Source: Desulfuromonadaceae bacterium
GTDB lineage: Bacteria; Desulfobacterota; Desulfuromonadia; Desulfuromonadales; Geopsychrobacteraceae
Length of the DNA: 9,203 nt
NCBI GenBank assembly: GCA_013138655.1
Contig: WTCI01000258.1
Coordinates: 1 to 9,203 of the forward strand
Direction: 5' to 3'
Part shown: positions 1-9,203 of the stretch, in pieces
Numbering within the stretch: position 1 is the first letter of the stretch
Layout: each line of letters opens with the position of its first letter
The notes under the pieces: generated by a model
What the model saw: only the letters and a program-made list of their open reading frames with translations
What the model was told of the DNA's origin: nothing
Databases searched by the model: none
Position numbers and translations under genes: made by a program

Positions 1-125
1 CTGCCCATGGCTTCGGCCAGTACTTTGGTGATCGCTGCGGTCAGAGTGGTCTTGCCGTGGTCAACGTGACCGATGGTCCCGATATTGACGTGCGGCTTTG
101 TCCTCTCATATTTCTGCTTGGACAT
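1..125 (-). CDS. tuf: Elongation factor Tu, N-terminal fragment cut by the window edge
   Basis: EF-Tu is the cytoplasmic GTPase that carries aminoacyl-tRNA to the ribosomal A site. Only the first 41 codons are visible; the gene runs off the left edge. The reading begins [14 protein letters not shown] and reaches the G1/P-loop GHVDHGKT at residues 19-26, followed by [13 protein letters not shown], which is diagnostic for bacterial EF-Tu. The ATG at 123-125 is supported by an AGGAGG Shine-Dalgarno at 133-138 with a 7-nt spacer. The gene follows fusA by 25 nt and is therefore probably the last visible member of the same str transcript. Many proteobacteria carry a second tuf copy, and this window cannot show whether one exists here. 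The identification is secure despite the short length, because the GHVDHGKT context separates EF-Tu from EF-G and SelB-like factors. Nothing can be said about domains 2 and 3. Confidence 0.96.
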   Translation of the reverse strand, partial: MSKQKYERTKPHVNIGTIGHVDHGKTTLTAAITKVLAEAMG

Positions 126-132
126 AAATGAT

Positions 133-144
133 CCTCCTCTCCTC
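133..144 (-). promoter_or_regulatory. Tandem Shine-Dalgarno of tuf
   Basis: On the minus strand the fusA-tuf gap reads GAGGAGAGGAGG, which is two overlapping-type purine cores. The proximal AGGAGG (133-138) lies 7 nt from the tuf ATG and the distal GAGGAG (139-144) lies 13 nt away. The proximal core is optimally placed and a near-perfect anti-SD match, consistent with the very high expression expected of EF-Tu. The distal core may be incidental purine richness. Confidence 0.7.
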
Positions 145-150
145 GGCCTG

Positions 151-2229
151 TTAACCGTTGACCTTGGCGATAATTTCGTCGCCGATTGCTTTCGGCGCCT
201 GATTGTAATGATCAAAAACCATAGTGTAAGTGGCCCGGCCTTGAGTTGCACTGCGCAGGTCAGTCGCGTAGCCAAACATGCTGGACAGCGGCACATGAGC
301 ATTGACAACCTGCGCCCCACCGCGAGCATCCATACCCATGACCCGGCCTCGACGGCTATTCAGATCACCGATAACATCGCCCATATACTCATCAGGCATC
401 ACAACCTCAACCGACATAATCGGTTCCAAAAGAGCGGGAGCAGCTTTCCTGGCTCCCTCTTTGAAACCCATGGAGCCAGCGATTTTAAAAGCCATTTCCG
501 AAGAGTCAACATCATGATAGGAACCGTCAAAACAGGTCACTTTGATGTCAACAATCGGGAAACCCGCCAGCACACCATTCTCTGCAGCCTCCGCAGCACC
601 CTTACCAACGGCAGGGATATATTCACGAGGAATCACACCCCCCTTGATTGCGTCGACAAAGACAAAACCATCGCCGGGCTCGCCGGGCTCCAACCTGAGC
701 CAGCAATCGCCATACTGACCACGACCACCCGACTGACGTACAAACTTACCCTGAACCTCAACAGCCCTGGTGATTGATTCGCGGTAAGCAACCTGCGGCG
801 CACCGACGTTACACTCAACGTTGAACTCACGCTTCATCCGGTCGACAATAACGTCCAGGTGGAGCTCACCCATTCCGGAAAGAATGGTTTGACCGGTTTC
901 TTCATCAGTACGAACGCCCAGGGAAGGGTCTTCCGAGAGCAGCTTACCGAGTGCGACCCCCATCTTCTCCTGGTCGGCCTTGGTTTTCGGTTCGACCGAA
1001 AGGTGAATAACCGGTTCCGGAAACTCCATCGACTCAAGAATGACCGGCTTGTTTATGTCGCAGAGCGTATCACCGGTCGTAGTGTGCTTCAGACCGACTG
1101 CCGCGGCAATATCACCAGCATAAACCTGCTTGATCTCTTCGCGTTTGTTTGCGTGCATCTTCAACAGACGACCGAAACGCTCCTTCTTGCCCTTGGTCGA
1201 ATTAATAACCGTATTGCCAGACTCGGCGACCCCGGAATAAACACGAAAAAAGGTCAGTTGGCCGACAAAGGGATCGGTCATAATTTTAAACGCCAGAGAA
1301 GCAAAAGGAGCACTATCATCCGCCGAGCGCTCAAGCTCTTCACCTGAATCAGGATGAATCCCCTTGATCGCAGGCACGTCAAGCGGCGACGGCATATAGT
1401 CGATAACAGCATCCAGCAGGGTCTGCACACCCTTATTCTTAAAGGCGCTACCACAAAGGACCGGACAGAAATCGATATTTCGTGTCCCCCTGTGGATTGC
1501 CCCCTTAATTTCAGCCTCAGTCAGCTCTTCACCGCCAAGGTACTTCTCCATCAACCCATCATCGTAGGATGATAGCTCCTCAAGCAAAGCTTCGCGGGCA
1601 AGCTCGACATCATCAACCATATCGGCCGGGATATCGACAACATCATACTTGGCACCCATCGACTCGTCATCCCAGACAATCGCCTGCATGCTGACCAGAT
1701 CGACCAAACCACGGTAATGCTCTTCGGCACCGATCGGCAATTGAATCGGCAGCGGATTGGCTCCAAGGCGCTCACGGATCATATCGACGCCACGCTGAAA
1801 ATCAGCGCCGGTCCGATCCATTTTATTGATAAAGGCGATACGCGGCACACCATATTTGTCTGCCTGACGCCAGACCGTCTCGGACTGCGGCTCGACACCA
1901 CCAACAGAACAGAATACCGCGACCGCACCATCCAGAACCTTCAGCGAACGCTCAACTTCAATAGTAAAGTCAACGTGACCGGGGGTATCAATGATGTTGA
2001 CACGATGATCTCGCCAAAAACAGGTGGTTGCAGCCGAGGTAATGGTAATACCACGCTCCTGCTCCTGCTCCATCCAGTCCATGGTAGCGGCACCGTCATG
2101 GACCTCACCGATCTTATGTGAAACACCCGTATAATAGAGTATACGCTCTGTTGTCGTTGTCTTACCGGCATCAATGTGGGCCATAATACCGATATTACGG
2201 GTTTTAGCTAATGCTACTTTGCGTGCCAC
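151..2229 (-). CDS. fusA: Translation elongation factor G
   Basis: EF-G is the cytoplasmic GTPase that drives tRNA-mRNA translocation and, with RRF, ribosome recycling. The protein is 692 aa, the usual bacterial length. The GTPase domain shows G1 AHIDAGKT (17-24), G2 RGIT (59-62), G3 DTPGH (81-85), G4 NKMD (135-138) and G5 region GSAFKNKGV (260-268), with the G' insertion between G4 and G5. Domain II follows from about 300, and domain III contains [10 protein letters not shown] (451-460). Domain IV includes the conserved tip around [11 protein letters not shown] (572-582), and a normal domain V ends at 692. The start is GTG (2227-2229), chosen because CAGGAG lies 6 nt upstream and the N-terminus [15 protein letters not shown] matches the family; no ATG gives a better start. 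It lies 27 nt downstream of rpsG and 25 nt upstream of tuf, the classical str order. Its str-operon position argues for the housekeeping EF-G rather than a FusA2-type paralogue. Confidence 0.98.
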   Translation of the reverse strand: MARKVALAKTRNIGIMAHIDAGKTTTTERILYYTGVSHKIGEVHDGAATMDWMEQEQERGITITSAATTCFWRDHRVNIIDTPGHVDFTIEVERSLKVLDGAVAVFCSVGGVEPQSETVWRQADKYGVPRIAFINKMDRTGADFQRGVDMIRERLGANPLPIQLPIGAEEHYRGLVDLVSMQAIVWDDESMGAKYDVVDIPADMVDDVELAREALLEELSSYDDGLMEKYLGGEELTEAEIKGAIHRGTRNIDFCPVLCGSAFKNKGVQTLLDAVIDYMPSPLDVPAIKGIHPDSGEELERSADDSAPFASLAFKIMTDPFVGQLTFFRVYSGVAESGNTVINSTKGKKERFGRLLKMHANKREEIKQVYAGDIAAAVGLKHTTTGDTLCDINKPVILESMEFPEPVIHLSVEPKTKADQEKMGVALGKLLSEDPSLGVRTDEETGQTILSGMGELHLDVIVDRMKREFNVECNVGAPQVAYRESITRAVEVQGKFVRQSGGRGQYGDCWLRLEPGEPGDGFVFVDAIKGGVIPREYIPAVGKGAAEAAENGVLAGFPIVDIKVTCFDGSYHDVDSSEMAFKIAGSMGFKEGARKAAPALLEPIMSVEVVMPDEYMGDVIGDLNSRRGRVMGMDARGGAQVVNAHVPLSSMFGYATDLRSATQGRATYTMVFDHYNQAPKAIGDEIIAKVNG

Positions 2230-2235
2230 AACTTA

Positions 2236-2241
2236 CTCCTG
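2236..2241 (-). promoter_or_regulatory. Shine-Dalgarno deciding the GTG start of fusA
   Basis: The minus strand reads CAGGAG here, followed by six bases (TAAGTT) and then the GTG start codon. This is a good match and spacing, and it supports initiation at GTG 2227-2229 rather than at a downstream ATG such as the internal Met16 codon, which lies inside the conserved P-loop strand. Confidence 0.7.
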
Positions 2242-2256
2242 AAAATACCGCCGAGC

Positions 2257-2727
2257 TTACCAGCGATAATGAGCAAAAGCCTTGTTGGTCTCTGCCATAC
2301 GGTGGGTATCTTCACGCTTTTTCACAGCAGCACCGCGATTATTGAATGCATCGAGAAATTCGCCAGCCAAACGCTCACGCATGGTTTTCTCACCACGAGC
2401 CTTCGCATAAATCGCCAACCAGCGCATTGCCAAGGCAGTCCGTCGAGAAGGAGTGACCTCCACCGGAACCTGATAGGTCGAACCACCAACACGCCGTGAT
2501 TTAACCTCTAGAATCGGCCGGACATTATCCATGGCCGTCTTGAAAACCTCCAGAGGATCATTGCCGGTCCGCTCAGCAACCAGGTCGAAAGCACCATAAA
2601 CAATCTGCTCAGCGGTACTCTTCTTGCCATTAACCATGACATTATTAACAAACTTCGCAACCAACTGATCGCCGAACTTGGGATCAGACAGGATAACCCG
2701 CTTAGGGACTTCTCTTCTTCTAGGCAT
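2257..2727 (-). CDS. rpsG: 30S ribosomal protein S7
   Basis: S7 is the primary assembly protein of the 16S rRNA 3' domain (30S head) and contacts mRNA and tRNA near the E site. The protein is 156 aa, the standard length. Recognisable family segments are [10 protein letters not shown] at the N-terminus, [16 protein letters not shown] (25-40), a central [26 protein letters not shown], and the C-terminal [21 protein letters not shown]. The basic N-terminal arm and the beta-hairpin region are present. The ATG at 2725-2727 has AGAGGA (2732-2737) 4 nt upstream, a slightly tight spacing. Only 15 nt separate it from rpsL, so translational coupling is likely. In E. coli S7 represses the str operon through a structure in a much longer rpsL-rpsG gap. 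That site cannot fit here, so autoregulation, if it exists, must use another site. Identification is essentially certain. Confidence 0.98.
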   Translation of the reverse strand: MPRRREVPKRVILSDPKFGDQLVAKFVNNVMVNGKKSTAEQIVYGAFDLVAERTGNDPLEVFKTAMDNVRPILEVKSRRVGGSTYQVPVEVTPSRRTALAMRWLAIYAKARGEKTMRERLAGEFLDAFNNRGAAVKKREDTHRMAETNKAFAHYRW

Positions 2728-2742
2728 GACGTCCTCTTCTTC

Positions 2743-3114
2743 TTACTTCGGGCGCTTGGCGCCGTATTTGGAGCGGCCCTGCTTACGATCCTTAACACCG
2801 GCAAGGTCAAGAGTACCGCGAACGATATGATAACGCACACCCGGTAAATCCTTAACCCGGCCACCGCGAATCAGAACCACGGAGTGCTCCTGCAGGTTGT
2901 GGCCGACACCTGGGATATAGGACGTTACAACGATCCCGTTCGTCAAACGAACCCGGGCGACTTTCCGCAGTGCCGAGTTCGGCTTTTTCGGAGTCGTGGT
3001 ATAAACACGGGTACATACACCTCGCCTCTGCGGGCAACTTTTCAGCGCCGGAGCAGTCGACTTGGTAACTTTCTTTTGACGCCCCTTGCGAATCAGTTGG
3101 TTTATTGTTGGCAT
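2743..3114 (-). CDS. rpsL: 30S ribosomal protein S12
   Basis: S12 sits in the decoding centre of the 30S subunit and influences translational accuracy. The protein is 123 aa, the normal length. Hallmarks are [37 protein letters not shown] (28-51), [21 protein letters not shown] (58-78), [18 protein letters not shown] (83-100) and the C-terminal [17 protein letters not shown]43 and K88, the usual sites of streptomycin-resistance substitutions, are both the sensitive-type lysine. D89, the residue methylthiolated by RimO in some bacteria, is present. The ATG at 3112-3114 is preceded by a GGGAG-type Shine-Dalgarno (3122-3126) with a 7-nt spacer. It is the first str gene after rpoC and lies about 68 nt downstream of the likely start site of a strong predicted promoter. 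It is probably transcribed both from that promoter and by read-through from rpoBC. Identification is essentially certain. Confidence 0.98.
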   Translation of the reverse strand: MPTINQLIRKGRQKKVTKSTAPALKSCPQRRGVCTRVYTTTPKKPNSALRKVARVRLTNGIVVTSYIPGVGHNLQEHSVVLIRGGRVKDLPGVRYHIVRGTLDLAGVKDRKQGRSKYGAKRPK

Positions 3115-3149
3115 CTACAATCTCCCGAAAATTTACGATATTCAGCTTG

Positions 3150-3175
3150 TCCCTAAGTCAGTCTTTCTCAGGGGA
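3150..3175 (-). promoter_or_regulatory. Possible stem-loop in the rpsL leader
   Basis: On the minus strand, TCCC plus TGAG (3175-3172 and 3170-3167, with C3171 bulged) can pair with CTTAGGGA (3157-3150). This gives 8 base pairs including one G-U, with a 9-nt loop. It lies in the predicted leader between the rpsL promoter and the rpsL Shine-Dalgarno. A competing pairing of GTCAG (3188-3184) with CTGAC (3161-3157) is possible only if transcription starts upstream of the predicted site. No known riboswitch or ribosomal-protein leader consensus was recognised, so the structure could be fortuitous. Confidence 0.3.
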
Positions 3176-3188
3176 AAAACCCGCTGAC

Positions 3189-3215
3189 ATTATCAATCGA
3201 CACCGGCTTTGTCAA
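3189..3215 (-). promoter_or_regulatory. Sigma70-type promoter upstream of rpsL
   Basis: On the minus strand a perfect -35 hexamer TTGACA (3210-3215) is followed 15 nt later by GATAAT (3189-3194), a 5/6 match to the -10 consensus. Read as CTTGAC the spacer would be 16 nt, and read with TAATGT as the -10 it would be 17 nt. Transcription would start near 3181-3183, giving an rpsL leader of roughly 68 nt. An A-rich stretch (GGAAAAAAGAG, 3216-3226) lies immediately upstream of the -35 and could act like an UP element. The element lies in the only sizeable gap of the cluster, beyond the hairpin that follows rpoC, where a separate str promoter would be expected. The 15-nt spacing is the weakest point. 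Confidence 0.65.
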
Positions 3216-3253
3216 GCTCTTTTTTCCAGTTTAAAAATTAGTGGCTACCCGGC

Positions 3254-3280
3254 GCAAAGGCCCCTGTTTAGGGCCTTTGC
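3254..3280 (-). terminator. Hairpin after rpoC, possible weak or leaky terminator
   Basis: Four bases after the rpoC stop, the minus strand has GCAAAGGCCC (3280-3271), a 7-nt loop, then GGGCCTTTGC (3263-3254). This is a perfect 10-bp inverted repeat. No U-run follows immediately; the first T-tract (TTTTT, 3233-3237) lies about 16 nt beyond the stem. It is therefore not a canonical intrinsic terminator. It could attenuate transcription from rpoBC, protect the rpoC 3' end, or serve as a processing site. Its place between rpoC and the rpsL promoter fits a boundary between two transcription units. Confidence 0.5.
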
Positions 3281-3284
3281 CATT

Positions 3285-6200
3285 TCAATCTTCCACCCCG
3301 GAAACTTCTGTTTCCGACTCATCGATCTCTATCGGCTCTTCGAGCTTCACTTCCGGTTCCGGCATCAACAGCTCGGCTGCCCGGTACTTGGCAACCCCGG
3401 TTCCAGCAGGAATCAACCGGCCCATAATAACGTTCTCTTTCAGGCCACGCAGGTAATCGACCTTACCCTGAATTGACGCCTGAGTGAGAACCTTGGTGGT
3501 CTCCTGGAAAGAGGCTGCAGAAATGAAAGATTCGGTAGACAGCGACGCCTTGGTGATCCCAAGCATGATTGGCTCACCGATCGCCGGCTGTCCACCTTTG
3601 GCGATGACCCGCTCGTTCTCATCTTCGAAGATCCAACGCTCGATCTGATCATCAACCAGGAAACCGGTATCACCAACTTCCTTGATCTGAACCCGGCGTA
3701 ACATCTGACGGACGATGGTCTCGATATGCTTGTCGTTAATCTTGACACCCTGCAAGCGATAAACTTCCTGAACCTCGTCAACCAGGTACTTGGACAGCTC
3801 CTTGCTGCCAAGGACGCGTAAAATATCATGCGGGTTGCTGGAGCCATCGACCAATTCCTCACCGGCTCGCAGGTAATCACCCTCATGCACTGATATATGC
3901 TTGCCTTTCGGAATCAGAAATTCCATCGGCTCACCAAACTCCGGCGTGACGATAATCTTGCGCTTCCCCTTGGAATCCTTACCGAAGGAAACCACCCCGT
4001 CAATTTCCGAGATCACTGCGACCTCTTTCGGCTTACGCGCCTCGAACAGTTCAGCAACTCGCGGCAGACCGCCAGTGATATCCTTGGTCTTGGTGGTTTC
4101 CCGCGGAATCTTGGCAAGGATGGTCCCGGCATAAATCGCCGTTCCGTCCTCAACAGAGATGTTGGCACCGATCGGCAACATGTAACGGGCCGGGGCACCA
4201 TTTGCCAACTTGACCGTTTTACCATCCTCCCCTTTCAGGGTAATCCGCGGACGCTTGTCCGTCTGCTTAGCCTCGGTAACAACCTTACGGGACATGCCGG
4301 TGACTTCATCGACCTGTTCCTCCATGGTGGAGCCTTCAGCGATGTCACCATAGTGGACCATGCCACCGACTTCGGTGATAATCGGCACGGTATAGGGGTC
4401 CCACTCGGCCAGGACGTCACCGCTTTTGACTTCGCCACCTTCCTGGCGAGTCAGACGGGCACCGTAAACAACCGCATAACGTTCTTTCTCACGTCCGGTA
4501 CTGTCAACGACAGCCACCTCACCTTTACGGTTCATGACAATCGGGAAGCCGTTACTATCGTTAACGGTGTTCAGGTCGATAAACTTCAAGGAGCCGTCAA
4601 AACGCGCTTCAAGAGCCGTCTGTTCTGCCCGCCGCGAAGCAGTACCACCGATGTGGAAGGTCCGCATGGTGAGCTGGGTACCCGGTTCACCAATCGACTG
4701 GGCCGCAATAACCCCAACCGCTTCACCCAGATTGACCAAGTGCCCACGAGCCAGATCACGGCCATAACAAAGCGCGCAAATACCACGCTTACTCTTGCAT
4801 GTCAAAACCGAACGGATCTTGACTTTTTCGATCCCTGCTTCTTCGACCTTGATCATCAGATCTTCATCGATCATCCGATTGGACTCTACTAACAGTTCGT
4901 CAGTTACCGGATCGACGATATCGTCCAGCGCAACCCGGCCAAGAATCCGGTCGCCGAGGCGTTCGATAACTTCCCCCCCCTCGGTCAGCGTGGAGACCTC
5001 GATACCATCAAGGGTATCGCAGTCCTGCTCAGTGATGATCGCGTCCTGGGCAACATCCACCAGCCGTCGGGTCAGGTATCCGGAATTGGCCGTCTTCAGC
5101 GCAGTATCGGCAAGACCCTTACGAGCACCATGGGTTGAGATGAAATACTGCAGGACAGTCAGTCCCTCGCGAAAGTTCGCAGTGATCGGGGTTTCAATGA
5201 TCGAGCCGTCCGGCTTGGCCATCAAGCCCCGCATCCCCGCCAACTGGCGAATCTGCTGAGCCGACCCTCGAGCCCCGGAGTCGGCCATCATGTGAATGGC
5301 GTTGAACGAGGAGACTTCAACCTCCTTGCCGTCCTCCGAGGTGATCTTATCGACAGCGATATTGCCGAGCATGGTTTCGGCAATATCCTCAGTACACTTG
5401 GCCCAAATATCGATGACCTTGTTGTAACGTTCACCGTCAGTGATCAACCCCTCAGTGTACTGTTGCTGAATATCCTTGACTTCTTCCGCAGCGACCTTGA
5501 TCCGGGCTTCTTTGGTCGACGGGATTTCCATATTGTCGAGACAGATGGAAACCCCCGCCAGAGTCGAATAACGAAAGCCGGTCTCCTTGATCTTGTCTGC
5601 AAGGATAACCGTCTCCTTGTTGCCGGCCAGACGGAAGCTGACATCGATCAACTCAGCGACCTGCTTTTTGCCCATCACCTTATTGACATGTTTGAAGGGG
5701 ATCATCTGCGGCACAACTTCACGCAGCAAAATCCGGCCGACAGTCGTCTCAATCAGTTCCACGGGGGCATTCTGTTCCGGTGACATACGCACCTTGATCG
5801 CGGCCTGCAGGCCAGCTTCTTCAGCATCAAAGGCCATGCGAACCTCTGCCTCTGAAGAAAACACCTTGCCGCTGCCCAGCACGAACGGACGCACACGGGT
5901 CATATAATAAAGCCCGAGGACCATATCCTGAGACGGGACGATAATCGGCTGACCACTGGCCGGGGAGAGGATGTTGTTGGTCGACATCATCAGCACTCGC
6001 GCCTCGATCTGGCTTTCAATCGATAACGGCAAGTGTACCGCCATCTGGTCACCGTCAAAGTCAGCGTTAAAAGCAGTACAGACCAACGGATGCAACTGGA
6101 TCGCTTTTCCCTCGATCAACACCGGCTCAAAGGCCTGGATACCGAGACGGTGCAGGGTTGGTGCCCGGTTGAGCATCACCGGGTGCTCCTTGATGACCTC

Positions 6201-7439
6201 TTCAAGAACGTCCCAGACCTCTGCCTTCTCTTTTTCCACCATCTTTTTGGCACTCTTGACGGTGGTCGAGAGACCCCTCTCTTCCAGCTTTTGGTAAATA
6301 AACGGCTTGAACAACTCAAGCGCCATCTTCTTCGGCAACCCGCACTGGTGCAGTTTCAATTCCGGACCGACGACAATAACCGAGCGACCAGAGTAATCGA
6401 CCCGCTTACCGAGCAGGTTCTGGCGGAAACGACCACCTTTCCCCTTGAGCATATCGGAAAGCGATTTTAGCGGACGCTTACTCGGTCCGGTGATGGCCCG
6501 GCCACGACGACCGTTGTCAAACAGGGCATCGACCGCTTCCTGCAACATCCGCTTCTCGTTACGAATGATGACTTCCGGAGCACGCAGCTCCATCAGCCGC
6601 TTGAGGCGGTTATTACGGTTGATGACACGTCGATAGAGATCATTAAGATCCGAGGTTGCAAAGCGACCACCGTCGAGAGGAACCAACGGACGCAGTTCCG
6701 GCGGCAGCACTGGGATGGTCTCAAGGATCATCCACTCGGGACGGTTACCACTCTGACGAAATGAGTTGATAACCTTCAGCTGCTTGGAAACCTTCTTCCG
6801 CTTGGCTTCGCTGGTCGCTTCCTTCATCTCGATCCGCAGGCGTTCGCCCGTTTCTTCAAGATCGATATCGGAAAGCAGTTCGCGAATTGCCTCGGCTCCC
6901 ATGCCGGCCACAAACTGCCCGGCAAATTCATCCATCGCTTCGCTGTACTTGTCTTCCGGCAACAGCTGCCCCTTTTCCAGGGTCGTATCGCCGCCATCCA
7001 ACACAACATATGCTTCAAAATAGAGGACCTTTTCCAGATCCTTGAGGGTCATGTCAAGCAGTGCACCGATACGAGACGGCAGAGACTTGAGGAACCAGAT
7101 ATGGGCCACCGGACAGGCCAGATCAATATGACCGAGCCGTTCACGACGAACCTTGCTGGGGATGACTTCAACACCACATTTTTCGCAGACAATGCCGCGA
7201 TGCTTCATCCGCTTATACTTACCGCAGTTACATTCATAATCTTTGGTCGGGCCAAAGATCTTGGCGCAGAAAAGGCCGTCACGCTCCGGCTTGAAGGTCC
7301 GGTAGTTGATGGTTTCCGGCTTTTTTACTTCACCAAAAGAACGCTCGCGGATCTTCTCCGGCGAGGCCAGTGAAAGTTTGATCGCATTGAAACTCAATGG
7401 ATCTTTCGGACGCTCAAAGAGACTGAAGATATCTTCCAA
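3285..7439 (-). CDS. rpoC: DNA-directed RNA polymerase subunit beta'
   Basis: RpoC is the catalytic beta' subunit of RNA polymerase. The protein is 1384 aa, close to E. coli RpoC. In order it shows the N-terminal zinc-binding cysteines C70, C72, C85 and C88, then the clamp and lid/rudder region. The segment [19 protein letters not shown] (341-359) is followed by the absolutely conserved catalytic NADFDGDQM (458-466) with Mg2+ ligands D460, D462 and D464. Next are the bridge-helix/F-loop region around 715-790 and a second zinc site C807, C881, C888 and C891. The trigger loop is around [20 protein letters not shown] (905-924). It is interrupted by the SI3-type insertion (about 936-1120), before [20 protein letters not shown]. 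The C-terminus is acidic. The start is TTG (7437-7439): upstream in-frame codons contain no ATG or GTG before a stop, and a consensus AGGAGG lies 7 nt away. MEDIF matches the family N-terminus. It lies 75 nt after rpoB and is co-transcribed with it. Confidence 0.98.
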   Translation of the reverse strand: MEDIFSLFERPKDPLSFNAIKLSLASPEKIRERSFGEVKKPETINYRTFKPERDGLFCAKIFGPTKDYECNCGKYKRMKHRGIVCEKCGVEVIPSKVRRERLGHIDLACPVAHIWFLKSLPSRIGALLDMTLKDLEKVLYFEAYVVLDGGDTTLEKGQLLPEDKYSEAMDEFAGQFVAGMGAEAIRELLSDIDLEETGERLRIEMKEATSEAKRKKVSKQLKVINSFRQSGNRPEWMILETIPVLPPELRPLVPLDGGRFATSDLNDLYRRVINRNNRLKRLMELRAPEVIIRNEKRMLQEAVDALFDNGRRGRAITGPSKRPLKSLSDMLKGKGGRFRQNLLGKRVDYSGRSVIVVGPELKLHQCGLPKKMALELFKPFIYQKLEERGLSTTVKSAKKMVEKEKAEVWDVLEEVIKEHPVMLNRAPTLHRLGIQAFEPVLIEGKAIQLHPLVCTAFNADFDGDQMAVHLPLSIESQIEARVLMMSTNNILSPASGQPIIVPSQDMVLGLYYMTRVRPFVLGSGKVFSSEAEVRMAFDAEEAGLQAAIKVRMSPEQNAPVELIETTVGRILLREVVPQMIPFKHVNKVMGKKQVAELIDVSFRLAGNKETVILADKIKETGFRYSTLAGVSICLDNMEIPSTKEARIKVAAEEVKDIQQQYTEGLITDGERYNKVIDIWAKCTEDIAETMLGNIAVDKITSEDGKEVEVSSFNAIHMMADSGARGSAQQIRQLAGMRGLMAKPDGSIIETPITANFREGLTVLQYFISTHGARKGLADTALKTANSGYLTRRLVDVAQDAIITEQDCDTLDGIEVSTLTEGGEVIERLGDRILGRVALDDIVDPVTDELLVESNRMIDEDLMIKVEEAGIEKVKIRSVLTCKSKRGICALCYGRDLARGHLVNLGEAVGVIAAQSIGEPGTQLTMRTFHIGGTASRRAEQTALEARFDGSLKFIDLNTVNDSNGFPIVMNRKGEVAVVDSTGREKERYAVVYGARLTRQEGGEVKSGDVLAEWDPYTVPIITEVGGMVHYGDIAEGSTMEEQVDEVTGMSRKVVTEAKQTDKRPRITLKGEDGKTVKLANGAPARYMLPIGANISVEDGTAIYAGTILAKIPRETTKTKDITGGLPRVAELFEARKPKEVAVISEIDGVVSFGKDSKGKRKIIVTPEFGEPMEFLIPKGKHISVHEGDYLRAGEELVDGSSNPHDILRVLGSKELSKYLVDEVQEVYRLQGVKINDKHIETIVRQMLRRVQIKEVGDTGFLVDDQIERWIFEDENERVIAKGGQPAIGEPIMLGITKASLSTESFISAASFQETTKVLTQASIQGKVDYLRGLKENVIMGRLIPAGTGVAKYRAAELLMPEPEVKLEEPIEIDESETEVSGVED

Positions 7440-7443
7440 AACG

Positions 7444-7461
7444 CATCCTCCTTGTAGGATG
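7444..7461 (-). promoter_or_regulatory. Hairpin overlapping the rpoC Shine-Dalgarno
   Basis: The minus strand reads CATCCT-ACAAGG-AGGATG, a 6-bp perfect stem with a 6-nt loop. The Shine-Dalgarno AAGGAGG (7447-7453) lies partly in the loop and partly in the 3' arm, with a 7-nt spacer to the TTG start codon. An out-of-frame ATG (7444-7446) ends the stem and is too close to the Shine-Dalgarno to be a start. Folding would partly mask the ribosome site. Ribosomes finishing rpoB stop 53 nt upstream, so they are too far away to melt it directly. Confidence 0.5.
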
Positions 7462-7481
7462 AGTGTTCAGCTTTTAATTCT

Positions 7482-7495
7482 CGGCCGCATGGCCG
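7482..7495 (-). repeat. Short GC-rich inverted repeat in the rpoB-rpoC gap
   Basis: CGGCC and GGCCG form a 5-bp perfect inverted repeat with a 4-nt loop, 19 nt after the rpoB stop. The minus strand continues AGAATTAAAAG with no T-run, so it is not a terminator. It may stabilise the message or be a processing site, or it may be chance in a GC-rich stretch. Confidence 0.35.
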
Positions 7496-7514
7496 CCAGT
7501 CAGGGGCTGATGAC

Positions 7515-9203
<1,689 letters not shown>

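Noticed and set aside
73..777. 234-codon plus-strand open frame opposite the tuf start and the fusA 3' part
   Set aside because: It crosses two real genes and their gap on the opposite strand. The translation resembles no known family and is explained by codon bias of fusA.
3897..4892. 331-codon plus-strand open frame opposite rpoC
   Set aside because: It is entirely antisense to the highly conserved rpoC, has no recognisable domain and no convincing ribosome site. Long antisense frames are expected opposite GC-leaning codon-biased genes.
4795..5783. Two further plus-strand frames (154 and 163 codons) opposite rpoC
   Set aside because: Both are shadows of conserved RpoC sequence, with low-complexity Ser/Arg-rich or nondescript translations and no promoter or ribosome site support.
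5778..5906. Possible frameshift or unusual insertion in the middle of rpoC (residues 512-554)
   Set aside because: This region varies among bacteria, but the frame continues and the flanking conserved blocks are at normal distance, so nothing anomalous is supported.
7444..7446. ATG just upstream of rpoC as an alternative start
   Set aside because: It is out of frame with rpoC and abuts the AGGAGG, leaving no spacer. The TTG seven bases further on has correct spacing and gives the family N-terminus.

Overview
The window is a compact, entirely minus-strand stretch of bacterial core translation and transcription genes. In transcription order (right to left) it holds rpoB (3' part only), rpoC, rpsL, rpsG, fusA and tuf (5' end only). 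About 97% of the window is coding, and all six reading frames are intact wherever they are visible. The order rpoB-rpoC-rpsL-rpsG-fusA-tuf joins the RNA polymerase beta/beta' genes directly to the str ribosomal operon. This arrangement is common outside the Gammaproteobacteria. RpoC carries the large trigger-loop insertion typical of Gram-negative lineages. From overall protein similarity recalled from memory, especially the RpoC N-terminus, the best guess is a Desulfuromonadia/Geobacter-Pelobacter-like bacterium (formerly Deltaproteobacteria). That placement is an inference made without a database search.

Layout on +: tuf start (1-125), 25-nt gap, fusA (151-2229), 27-nt gap, rpsG (2257-2727), 15-nt gap, rpsL (2743-3114), 170-nt gap (3115-3284), rpoC (3285-7439), 75-nt gap (7440-7514), rpoB (7515 to beyond the right edge). 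No RNA genes, mobile elements, CRISPR arrays or integrated elements were seen. No gene-free stretch exceeds 170 bases.

Most of the regulatory information lies in two gaps. The rpoC-rpsL gap contains a 10-bp hairpin just after the rpoC stop. A strong sigma70-like promoter follows (perfect TTGACA and GATAAT), and then a leader of about 68 nt with a possible stem-loop. This suggests the str genes can be transcribed separately from rpoBC. The rpoB-rpoC gap contains two small hairpins. The second overlaps the rpoC Shine-Dalgarno, and rpoC itself begins with an unusual TTG codon. The rpsL-rpsG gap is too short to hold the S7 autoregulatory site known from E. coli.

Together the genes make the two catalytic subunits of RNA polymerase, two proteins of the 30S ribosomal subunit (S12 in the decoding centre, S7 in the head) and the two elongation GTPases. 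I found no convincing undescribed system. The findings are modest regulatory observations in an otherwise ordinary housekeeping region.
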